A stretch of DNA of 5,640 nucleotides from Candidatus Coatesiibacteriota bacterium (GTDB lineage Bacteria; RBG-13-66-14): assembly GCA_014728185.1 (NCBI GenBank), contig WJMB01000268.1, positions 1-5,640 on the forward strand, read 5' to 3'. The notes beneath the pieces are model-generated. The model was not told where the DNA came from, did no database searches, and worked only from the letters and a program-made list of their open reading frames with translations. A program made the translations under genes and the position numbers. Positions 1 to 4,947 of the stretch are shown piece by piece; positions within the stretch are counted from its first letter, which is position 1; every line of letters starts with the position of its first letter.

Positions 1-165
1 CAACCCGAGCTCGGCGACGGGGCCGCCGAGAGGGAGGAAGTCGGCCAGTAGCACCGCGTCCAGGCTGGTACGCGGTCCCCGGGACGGCTGCCGCAGGGCC
101 AGGGCTCCGCCGAAGAGGGAGTAATCCTCGCCGGGCGGGTCGGCGCTTGACGCGGGGTTGCTCAT
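1..165 (-). CDS. TrmN6/YfiC-like tRNA adenine-N6 methyltransferase, N-terminal part only
   Basis: This gene starts at the ATG at 165-163 and runs off the left edge, so only 55 codons are visible. After a variable leader come a Leu-Phe-Gly-Gly segment (about residues 17-20), LALRQPSRGPRTSLDAVLLA (about 22-41) and then VAELG at the edge. The order GG-L-L-Q-P-x-x-G-x-R-x-S-x-D-A-x-L-L-A followed by an E-L-G start of methyltransferase motif I is the N-terminal signature of the YfiC/TrmN6 family. E. coli TrmN6 uses S-adenosylmethionine to methylate A37 of tRNA-Val1. The NPPY catalytic motif would lie outside the window, so substrate specificity cannot be judged. An in-frame GTG (168-166) directly precedes the ATG and could be the start instead. 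No Shine-Dalgarno sequence precedes either codon, and a -10-like box lies only 8 bases upstream of the ATG, so a leaderless mRNA is possible. Other small class I methyltransferases of this superfamily are the main alternative. Confidence 0.75.
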   Translation of the reverse strand, partial: MSNPASSADPPGEDYSLFGGALALRQPSRGPRTSLDAVLLADFLPLGGPVAELGL

Positions 166-173
166 CACTTGGG

Positions 174-202
174 ATGATAGCAGCCTCGGGGCGTCTCGAC
201 AA
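174..202 (-). promoter_or_regulatory. Candidate sigma-70-type promoter of the methyltransferase gene
   Basis: On the minus strand a TATCAT -10 box (179-174) is preceded by TG one base away, which gives an extended -10. A weak TTGTCG -35 (202-197) lies 17 bases upstream. Transcription would begin near 167-168, at or next to the start codon, which suggests a leaderless message. The -35 overlaps the -35 of the opposing promoter in five of six bases. Assigned by consensus matching only. Confidence 0.45.
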
Positions 203-224
203 GGCCGGGGGGCTCTGGTAAACT
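196..224 (+). promoter_or_regulatory. Candidate sigma-70-type promoter of the fumarase beta gene
   Basis: TCGACA (196-201, 5/6 to the -35 consensus) and TAAACT (219-224, 4/6 to the -10 consensus) are separated by exactly 17 bases. Transcription would start near 231, leaving a leader of about 20 bases that contains the strong ribosome-binding site at 241-247. This promoter shares its -35 region with the divergent methyltransferase promoter. Confidence 0.5.
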
Positions 225-240
225 CGCCCTCGTCGAAACC

Positions 241-247
241 AAGGAGG
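241..247 (+). promoter_or_regulatory. Ribosome-binding site that fixes the fumarase beta start
   Basis: AAGGAGG, a full anti-16S match, ends three bases before the ATG at 251 (AAGGAGG-ACC-ATG). This chooses 251 over the in-frame ATG at 158. The extra 31 residues from 158 have no family counterpart and would overlap both candidate promoters. Confidence 0.85.
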
Positions 248-250
248 ACC

Positions 251-820
251 ATGGGCTCCAATCCGATCAAGCTGACCACACCGCTGAGCGAGGAAGACGT
301 CCGGGCGCTGCGCATCGGCGACTCGGTGAAGCTCTCCGGCGTGATCTACACCGCCCGCGACGCCGCCCACTCCCGCCTCGTCGAGCTGCTCGAGGCCGGA
401 AGGGAGCTACCCTTCCCCGTCGAGGGGGCCGCGCTCTACTACGTCGGTCCCTGTCCGGCCAAGCCGCCCCGCGTCATCGGCTCCGCCGGACCGACCACCA
501 GCTACCGTATGGATCCCTACACTCCGCCGCTTTTGGCCGCGGGCCTGCGCGCGATGATCGGCAAGGGCAAGCGCGGTCCCGCTGTGCGCGAGTCGATGCA
601 GGAGCACGGCGCGGTCTACTTCGCCGCCGTCGGCGGCGCCGCCGCGCTGATCGCCCGCTGCGTCAAAGAGCTGGAGATCATCGCCTACGAGGACCTGGGC
701 ACCGAGGCCGTGCGCCGCCTGGTGGTCGAGGACTTCCCCCTGATCGTCGCCAACGACGCCCACGGCGGCGACGCCTACCTCGAGAACCGCAAGCCCTACC
801 AGAGCCTGGTCCTGGACTGA
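251..820 (+). CDS. Class I fumarate hydratase / tartrate dehydratase, beta subunit
   Basis: This 189-residue protein is the beta subunit (C-terminal half equivalent) of the oxygen-sensitive [4Fe-4S] hydro-lyases, which interconvert fumarate and L-malate or dehydrate L-tartrate. Family signatures appear in order: IGDSVKLSG (22-30), Y-T-A-R-D-A-A-H (33-40), YYVGP (63-67), GPTTSYRMD (80-88), IGKG (103-106), VYFAAVGGAAAL (122-133), EDLGTEAV (147-154) and DFPLIVANDAHG (161-172). Spacing suggests that R36, T82, R86 and K105 match the substrate-binding and catalytic Arg, Thr, Arg and Lys reported for the Leishmania enzyme; I matched these from memory. The length is normal for a split beta subunit. 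The alpha subunit, which carries the cluster cysteines, is not adjacent: the upstream gene is a divergent methyltransferase and the downstream gene is a convergent transporter. Sequence alone does not separate fumarase (FumB-type) from tartrate dehydratase (TtdB). The start is set by AAGGAGG three bases upstream. Confidence 0.93.
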   Translation: MGSNPIKLTTPLSEEDVRALRIGDSVKLSGVIYTARDAAHSRLVELLEAGRELPFPVEGAALYYVGPCPAKPPRVIGSAGPTTSYRMDPYTPPLLAAGLRAMIGKGKRGPAVRESMQEHGAVYFAAVGGAAALIARCVKELEIIAYEDLGTEAVRRLVVEDFPLIVANDAHGGDAYLENRKPYQSLVLD

Positions 821-867
821 GCCGGGCGACGCCGTTTCCCGGCCCTGGCTCGCAAGGGCTAACCGAA

Positions 868-897
868 AGAGAAAACCGCCCCCGGGCGGTTTTCTCT
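868..897. terminator. Bidirectional intrinsic terminator between convergent genes
   Basis: AGAGAAAACCGCC (868-880) pairs perfectly with GGCGGTTTTCTCT (885-897) around a CCCG loop, giving a 13-bp stem. The GC core followed by TTTTCTCT reads the same on both strands, so the hairpin can end the fumarase beta transcript (stop at 820) and the incoming MFS transcript (stop at 958). Confidence 0.85.
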
Positions 898-915
898 CAC
901 ATCATCAACTGACAG

Positions 916-939
916 GGGCGGTTGAAGGCCCACCCGCCC
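916..939. other. Short GC hairpin just past the MFS stop codon
   Basis: GGGCGG (916-921) can pair with CCGCCC (934-939) around a 12-base loop. It has no T-run on either side. It may assist termination or protect the 3' end of the MFS transcript ahead of the strong terminator at 868-897, or it may be chance in GC-rich DNA. Confidence 0.25.
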
Positions 940-957
940 AACAGATCGGTTTGCGGT

Positions 958-2130
958 TCAATCAGCCGGTGTCGTCTCTCCGCCGGACTTGCGGGACAGC
1001 AGCAATCCGACCAGCGCGCCGATCGCCATCAGGCCGCCGGTCACCAGGTACAGTCCGGCGTAGTCCAGCCTCTCCACCAGGGGCGCGGCCAGGATGGGCG
1101 CCAGGAACTGGCCCAGGTAGAGGGAGGTCGTCGAGCCGCCGAAGGCTCGCCCGCGCAGCTTCTCCGGAACGAGCCCGACCAGGCGCACGTTGAGGTTGGG
1201 CAGGAAGAGGCCCATCCCGCCGCCGGCGATGATCAGGCCGGCCAGGGCGCCGTAGTAACCACCGGCCAGGCCGAGGATCAGGTAGCCCAGGCCCATCAGG
1301 GCGAAGTTGAGGGCGAAGATCCCTCCCGAGCTCAGGCGACGGTGCAACCGACGATAGACCAGTGAACCCGCCGCCGAGGCCAAGGTCATCAGGGCCACGG
1401 CGACACCGACGGGAGCGTTGGACTCCACCCCCAGCTCGCGTAGATGAAAGGCCACCTGGGTCGGGATCAGATAGAAGGCCAGCATCCCGGCGAAGGCCAG
1501 CAGGTAGAGAGGCAGCAGCCGACGCAGCGGCAGGGGGGTCCGCCGTGTTTTCGCCGGTACCGGTGGCGGGAGCTTCGCGGGCTCGCGCACGCTGGAAAGC
1601 ACGCCGGGCAGGACGATCAGTGAGAGCAGATAGACCAGGAAGGGGTAACGCCAGCCGACGTCGGCCAGCAGGCCGCCCAGCAGCAGGAAGACCACGCCGC
1701 CCAGAGCCGTGGCCGCGCCCTGCAGCCCCATGAAGCGGTCCAGCTCCGCCCCGCGGAAGCCGTCGCCGATCAGGGTGGTGAAGCCGGTCATCGTCCCGGA
1801 GACGGCCACTCCCAGAAGCGCTCGGCCGGCCAGGATCGCGGCCAGGCTGGGCAGGATGAAACCCGAGGAACCGGCCAGGGCGTAGAGGGAGACGGTCAGG
1901 ATCAGCACGGGACGCCGGCCCCAGCGATCCAGCAGCCAGCCGAAAAGCGGTCCGCCCAGGGCGATGAAGATCGCCGGCAGGCTCAGTGCCAGCTTGACCC
2001 AGAATGCCGCGGCGGGGACGGCGGCGAAGGCCTCCTCCATCGCCGGCAGGGCAGGGGTGATCGTCGCCCCGGCCATCACCGTCAGCGTCGAGCCGGCCAG
2101 CAGCGTCGCCCGGTACAGGCGTTCACCCAT
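958..2130 (-). CDS. Major facilitator superfamily exporter (12 TM, drug/sugar-efflux type)
   Basis: This 390-residue inner-membrane transporter has the usual length and twelve apparent hydrophobic segments, roughly 8-30, 43-65, 74-94, 95-115, 136-157, 160-180, 205-228, 240-258, 270-290, 291-311, 332-354 and 357-378. A basic, proline-rich loop (182-204) separates the halves. Motif A of the superfamily, GPLFGWLLDRWGRRP, lies at 60-74 between TM2 and TM3. GD-x-x-RG-x-x-x-DR-x-MG (122-135) and the GW-R at 159-161 are typical of DHA1-like proton-driven exporters of the arabinose-efflux/multidrug group, so export of a small molecule is the likely role. The substrate cannot be read from sequence. 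The start codon overlaps the stop of the upstream glycosyltransferase-like gene by 8 bases (2123-2130). GGGAGG (2145-2140) sits 9 bases upstream of the ATG, so translational coupling is likely. It is the last gene of the mltG unit and ends towards the terminator at 868-897. Confidence 0.92.
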   Translation of the reverse strand: MGERLYRATLLAGSTLTVMAGATITPALPAMEEAFAAVPAAAFWVKLALSLPAIFIALGGPLFGWLLDRWGRRPVLILTVSLYALAGSSGFILPSLAAILAGRALLGVAVSGTMTGFTTLIGDGFRGAELDRFMGLQGAATALGGVVFLLLGGLLADVGWRYPFLVYLLSLIVLPGVLSSVREPAKLPPPVPAKTRRTPLPLRRLLPLYLLAFAGMLAFYLIPTQVAFHLRELGVESNAPVGVAVALMTLASAAGSLVYRRLHRRLSSGGIFALNFALMGLGYLILGLAGGYYGALAGLIIAGGGMGLFLPNLNVRLVGLVPEKLRGRAFGGSTTSLYLGQFLAPILAAPLVERLDYAGLYLVTGGLMAIGALVGLLLSRKSGGETTPAD

Positions 2131-3100
2131 CGCGACGGCCCTCCCGCGCGCTGCTTCGACGTGAGAAGAGCCCCCGCAGCAGCAGGCCGGCCTCGGCGGC
2201 CAGCCAGTAGAGGGGCAGGTAGACCCGGGAGCGGAAGCCCAGGTCCTGGGTCTGATAGCCCACCAGGGCGCCGATGAGCGGGACGGCGGCGGCGATCAGC
2301 GCCAGCTTGTAGAGCACCCCGGCGCCGAGGAGGGTTCCCCAGAGACCGCCGACCAGCACCAAAGCGGTCCAGATCGGCGCACCGGCCAGCAGGCGGCGCA
2401 GCCAGAGGCCGGGGTGGGCGCGCCGGGCGGCCAGTTCGTCGGCGACTTCGGGAAGGAGCCGTCGTCGCAGGGAAGCGAGGTCGGCGGCGGGCTCGAGGCG
2501 GCCGACCAGCCCGCGGCGTCCGCCCAGGTAAAGACAGCGGTGGGGGCTGTTCGCCAGCCGCTCCAGGGTGTGCGCCGGGGAGCCGTCCCAGAAGCCGGCG
2601 CGCACGGCGAAGGGCGCCCCGGCCAGACCGACGGGGATACCCAGCGCGGCCTCGCGGGAGTGCAGGAAGCGGCGCCAGCCCCGACGCATCCCCTCGGCGA
2701 CCAGCACGCAGTCCCGCCCGGCGTCGCGACCGCGCCGGTACTCGGGTTCGGGGATCAGCAGCCGCCCGACGACCAGTCCGAGCTTCGGATCGGCCAGGGG
2801 TTCCGCCAGGCGCCGGACTCCCCCCGGGGTAAGCCGTCCGTCCCGGCCGGGGAAGACCAGCAGGGGGCGAGCGGAATCCCTGGGATCGGCGACGACGGCC
2901 AGGCCGGCCCGGCGGTAGGCTTCGGCGCGGAAGGGATCGGCCTCGACGACGGCCGACTCCTGGGGGGCGATGGGCGGGAGGCGGCGGGGGTTGTTGGTGC
3001 GCAGACGGCGGGCGGCCAGGGAGAGCAGCAAGGGGTAGAGCCCCAGGGCCAGGACGTAGACGCCCAGACCGACGAGGACCGTCAGGGCGGAGGGGCTCAC
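2123..3100 (-). CDS. Membrane protein resembling family 2 glycosyltransferase but lacking its catalytic motifs
   Basis: The protein has 325 residues and starts at GTG (3100-3098), whose bases overlap the mltG stop (GTGA). CGGAG lies about 5 bases upstream. The outline is that of membrane GT2 enzymes: one N-terminal TM segment (about 5-29), a GT-A-like middle, and hydrophobic segments near the C-terminus (about 241-262, 264-282, perhaps 294-311). The stretch LLVFPGRDGRLTPGGVRRL with LADPKLGLVVGRLL (about 80-115) matches the GT2 region normally reading V-F-x-D-A-x-x-x-x-x-P-x-A-L-x-x-L with F-A-D-P-x-V-G-x-V-x-G. Likewise GAPFAVR (161-167) matches the G-A-x-x-A-x-R strand. The DxD/DAN acid pair is replaced by PGRD, the usual nucleotide-binding N-terminal third is shortened, and no clear ED/DD base or QxxRW motif is present. 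It may be a pseudoenzyme or scaffold, or a divergent enzyme. The reading frame is open throughout, so it is not an obvious pseudogene. Linkage to mltG suggests an envelope role. Confidence 0.7.
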   Translation of the reverse strand: MSPSALTVLVGLGVYVLALGLYPLLLSLAARRLRTNNPRRLPPIAPQESAVVEADPFRAEAYRRAGLAVVADPRDSARPLLVFPGRDGRLTPGGVRRLAEPLADPKLGLVVGRLLIPEPEYRRGRDAGRDCVLVAEGMRRGWRRFLHSREAALGIPVGLAGAPFAVRAGFWDGSPAHTLERLANSPHRCLYLGGRRGLVGRLEPAADLASLRRRLLPEVADELAARRAHPGLWLRRLLAGAPIWTALVLVGGLWGTLLGAGVLYKLALIAAAVPLIGALVGYQTQDLGFRSRVYLPLYWLAAEAGLLLRGLFSRRSSAREGRRDG

Positions 3101-4116
3101 GGTCGCTCCGGATCGACGGCGGCGGCCCGGTCCTCCCGGGTGGCGGCGCGGGCGGCGTTGTGTTCGGCCAGGGTCCGGCTGAAGGTGTGGGTGCCGTCGC
3201 CGTTGGAGACGAAGAAGAGGTAGTCGTGCCCGGCGGGATCCAGGGCTGCGGCGAGCGCCTCCCGGCCCGGGCAGCAGACCGGACCCGGCGGTAAGCCGGT
3301 TACTCGGTAGGTGTTGTAGGGGCTGTCCACCTCCAGGTCCCGGTACTCCAGCACCTGTTTGTGCTCGTCCAGGGCGTAGAGCACGGTGGCGCAGCTCTCC
3401 AGCTTCATCCCCCGCTCGAGGCGGTTGGCGAAAACTCCGGCGATGAGCGGGAACTCCGCGGCGGCGGCGCCCTCGGCCTGGACGATGGAAGCCAGGGTCA
3501 GCAGGCGGTGCCGCTCGGCTACGTCGTGCTCCGCACCGGCCTCCTCCTCCCAGACCCGGGCGGCCTGGTCGAATAACAGGCGGGCGATCTCGGCGGCGTC
3601 GGCGTCCACGGCCGCCTCGTAGGTGTCGGGAAAGAGGTAGCCCTCGGCGGAGTCCAGGCTCAGCTCGTCGCGGGCCAGCTCCGTCGCCTCGGCGAGGAAG
3701 GACTCGGCGTCGCAGACGTCCTGGTCCTCGAGGACGGCGGCCATCCGCTCCACGGTCAGCCCCTCGGGCAGGGTGATACGCCGGGTGACCACCTCGTCCG
3801 AGGTCAGCACGGCGGCGATGTCGGCGAAGCAGGCCGGGCGGGGCAGCTCGAAGGTGCCGGCGCGCAGCTCGGTGTCCAACCCCTCTATCTTAAGGTAGAA
3901 GCGCAGCAGGCGGGGGTGGTCGGTGACCTCGGCCTCGGCGAGCAGGCCGGCGACCTCGGCGGCGCCGGCGCCGGGGGGCACCTCGACCACCACGCCGCCC
4001 TCGGCCTCGAGGGGCGTGGTGGCCAGGTCGTCGAAATAGATGTAAAGAACCGCGCCGCCGACGATGACGACACCGATCAGTCCAATCAACACCCAACGGA
4101 AGATGCTGCGAGCCAT
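3097..4116 (-). CDS. mltG: Endolytic murein transglycosylase MltG (YceG family)
   Basis: This 339-residue inner-membrane enzyme cleaves nascent peptidoglycan glycan strands and is thought to set strand length. A short basic N-terminus and one TM helix (about 8-28) are followed by a LysM-like segment (about 41-105), then LPEGLTVERMA (116-126), EGYLFPDTY (158-166), and the catalytic block ASIVQAE (209-215), where E215 should be the conserved acid. VFANRLERGM (228-237), SPYNTY (265-270), GLPPGP (274-279) and the C-terminal FFVSNGDGTHTFS (301-313) complete the YceG signature. I chose the ATG at 4116 because the protein then begins directly before the TM helix, as in the family. The open frame extends to 4278, but that extra sequence is unlike MltG and covers the likely promoter. 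The upstream sequence has only weak purine stretches (AAGG, GGGA). The usual QSDPT motif reads ESCAT (240-244), an unusual change. The gene is first of the unit and overlaps the next gene by 4 bases. Confidence 0.95.
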   Translation of the reverse strand: MARSIFRWVLIGLIGVVIVGGAVLYIYFDDLATTPLEAEGGVVVEVPPGAGAAEVAGLLAEAEVTDHPRLLRFYLKIEGLDTELRAGTFELPRPACFADIAAVLTSDEVVTRRITLPEGLTVERMAAVLEDQDVCDAESFLAEATELARDELSLDSAEGYLFPDTYEAAVDADAAEIARLLFDQAARVWEEEAGAEHDVAERHRLLTLASIVQAEGAAAAEFPLIAGVFANRLERGMKLESCATVLYALDEHKQVLEYRDLEVDSPYNTYRVTGLPPGPVCCPGREALAAALDPAGHDYLFFVSNGDGTHTFSRTLAEHNAARAATREDRAAAVDPERP

Positions 4117-4158
4117 GGTTTCCCAGCCTTGTTGATGAGCGCGCGACGCCGACACTCG

Positions 4159-4187
4159 ATGATACCGCCGGGGGGCCGGATAAGCAA
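4159..4187 (-). promoter_or_regulatory. Candidate mltG promoter
   Basis: On the minus strand TATCAT (4164-4159, 5/6) is preceded at a 17-base spacing by TTGCTT (4187-4182, TTG conserved). The predicted start of transcription near 4152 gives a leader of about 36 bases before the mltG ATG at 4116. The -10 box matches those near 174-179 and 5516-5521. Confidence 0.45.
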
Positions 4188-4206
4188 GCCGGGATACCGG
4201 ACTTGC
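4184..4206. terminator. Tight hairpin upstream of mltG (terminator or operator-like)
   Basis: GCAAG (4184-4188) pairs with CTTGC (4202-4206) and CCGG (4189-4192) with CCGG (4197-4200), closing a GATA tetraloop with one bulged A at 4201. On the minus strand it is followed by TTATCC, only a feeble T-run, so termination of the upstream transcript would be weak. It overlaps the candidate mltG -35, so an operator role is an alternative. Confidence 0.35.
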
Positions 4207-4279
4207 GAGATCCGCTCCCCTTGTACCGAGCCATTTGAATCCAGCCGTTTGAACCCAGGAGAAGCGCCCGATAGACAAC

Positions 4280-4301
4280 GGACCCGCCCGTGGGCTGGTC
4301 C
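4280..4301 (-). terminator. Possible terminator of the Cys-protein gene
   Basis: GGACC (4280-4284) pairs with GGTCC (4297-4301) and GCC (4286-4288) with GGC (4293-4295), with one mismatch and a four-base loop. Reading on the minus strand it lies about 40 bases beyond the stop of the upstream gene and is followed by GTTGTCTAT, a loosely T-rich tail. Confidence 0.35.
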
Positions 4302-4341
4302 CTGTGGTCGAATCCGCAATCGGTCCGGTTATCCGAGCTTT

Positions 4342-4824
4342 TTATTGGACCCGCTCGCTTGATGAATCCTGCTTGCTCTCCCGGTCGCGCAGACAGCCGG
4401 CGGCGCAGCTTTCCATCGAGAGGTCGAAGCGCTCCTTGAGGCTCATCTTTGCCGGTTGCTGGACGACCAGCCTGCCGTTGGGTCCGATGTCGAGGGCCAC
4501 CCGGCTGCCCACCTTGAAGCGGTGGTAGCAGAGGGTGCAGCCGGCGACCTCGGCGGTGACACGTTTTCCGGTGTCCAGCTCGACCTTGACGGGCAGGTTG
4601 CTGGTCGAGCACTTCTCCTTCAGCGAGCTCTCGAAGGAGAGGATGGTTCCTTTCTTGCGGTGGACCATCCCGGAGATGCGCCCCCAGATGAACATCAGGG
4701 TGATCACCCCGCTGGAGGCCCAAAAGAGAAACCCCGAGTCCTCGTAGGTCGGCTCGACGCTGACATGGGCCAGCACCACCGCCGGGAGGAGCAGGATAAG
4801 CAGGACTGTGGCGCGCTTAGGCAT
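4342..4824 (-). CDS. Small membrane-anchored cysteine-containing protein of unknown function
   Basis: I do not recognise this 160-residue protein. It begins with a basic, hydrophobic segment (residues 3-19) ending VVLA-H, which could be a cleaved signal peptide or a first TM helix. A second hydrophobic helix (about 31-50) follows, then a basic patch (HRKKG, 55-59) that predicts the rest is cytoplasmic. Residues 58-122 alternate short beta-like strands and turns (KGTILSF, VKVELDTGKRVTAEV, GSRVALDI, GRLVV), suggesting a small barrel similar in style to NfeD or SH3-like domains. Five cysteines are C72, a CxxC at 96-99 (CTLC) and a CxxxC at 140-144 (CAAGC), which could bind metal or form disulfides. 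The tail (145-160) is charged and polar. I chose ATG 4824 because it opens the hydrophobic segment and follows GGAG closely. The open frame reaches 4938, but that would run through the TATAAT box. Confidence 0.75.
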   Translation of the reverse strand: MPKRATVLLILLLPAVVLAHVSVEPTYEDSGFLFWASSGVITLMFIWGRISGMVHRKKGTILSFESSLKEKCSTSNLPVKVELDTGKRVTAEVAGCTLCYHRFKVGSRVALDIGPNGRLVVQQPAKMSLKERFDLSMESCAAGCLRDRESKQDSSSERVQ

Positions 4825-4869
4825 GGTCTCCACGGGCTGTGGTCGCAGGGTGCTGATTCTGCGTCGCTT

Positions 4870-4875
4870 ATTATA
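4870..4875 (-). promoter_or_regulatory. Perfect -10 box upstream of the Cys-protein gene
   Basis: TATAAT (minus strand 4875-4870) matches the -10 consensus fully. It places transcription near 4863 and leaves a leader of about 39 bases before the ATG at 4824. No good -35 lies 16-18 bases upstream (ACGATA at 17), so the promoter may need an activator or rely on the -10 alone. Its presence supports the 4824 start over 4938. Confidence 0.5.
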
Positions 4876-4947
4876 CGGTAAATCGCCGGAGATATCGTCG
4901 CTCGGGACCAATCGAGACGTAGGATCAATAAAGAGCAAGCAGAGCTG

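Larger units (their letters stand above)
4117..4341. other. 225-bp non-coding gap between the Cys-protein gene and mltG
   Basis: I see no convincing gene here. The gap is less GC-rich than its neighbours. It holds a candidate mltG promoter (4159-4187), a tight 9-bp hairpin (4184-4206) overlapping that promoter's -35, and a second hairpin (4280-4301) about 40 bases past the stop of the upstream gene. Open frames that cross it are extensions or shadows of the flanking genes. Confidence 0.6.

Noticed and set aside
158..250. Upstream extension of the fumarase beta frame to ATG 158
   Set aside because: The added 31 residues have no family counterpart, overlap both candidate promoters, and are bypassed by the ideal AAGGAGG before ATG 251.
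821..843. GCCGGG...CCCGGC inverted repeat right after the fumarase stop
   Set aside because: Only a six-base stem with a long loop and no T-run; the perfect hairpin at 868-897 explains termination better.
922..1365. Plus-strand open frame antisense to the end of the MFS gene
   Set aside because: No motifs, low-complexity product, no ribosome-binding site, and it begins within the hairpin region past the MFS stop. Treated as a shadow.
2414..3223. Long plus-strand open frame antisense to the GT-like gene
   Set aside because: Gln-, Gly- and Ala-rich translation without motifs. It mirrors the GT-like gene, which has recognisable family blocks and coupled starts.
4117..4278. N-terminal extension of mltG to the ATG at 4278
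   Set aside because: It would put about 54 non-MltG residues before the TM helix and would include the candidate promoter and hairpin. The family begins just before the TM helix, which fits ATG 4116.
4304..4320. T-arm-like sequence (TGTGG-TCGAAT-CCGCA) suggesting a tRNA
   Set aside because: The loop is one base short of the normal seven, and no matching acceptor or anticodon stem can be found upstream.
3890..4723. Long minus-strand open frame crossing the Cys-protein gene, the gap and mltG
   Set aside because: Its product is rich in Arg, Gly and Pro with low-complexity stretches and no domain, as expected for an out-of-frame shadow in GC-rich coding DNA.
4930..4947. AGCTCTGCTTGCTCT following the Nudix stop as a terminator
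   Set aside because: It is a short direct repeat (GCTCT twice) and does not fold into a convincing stem.
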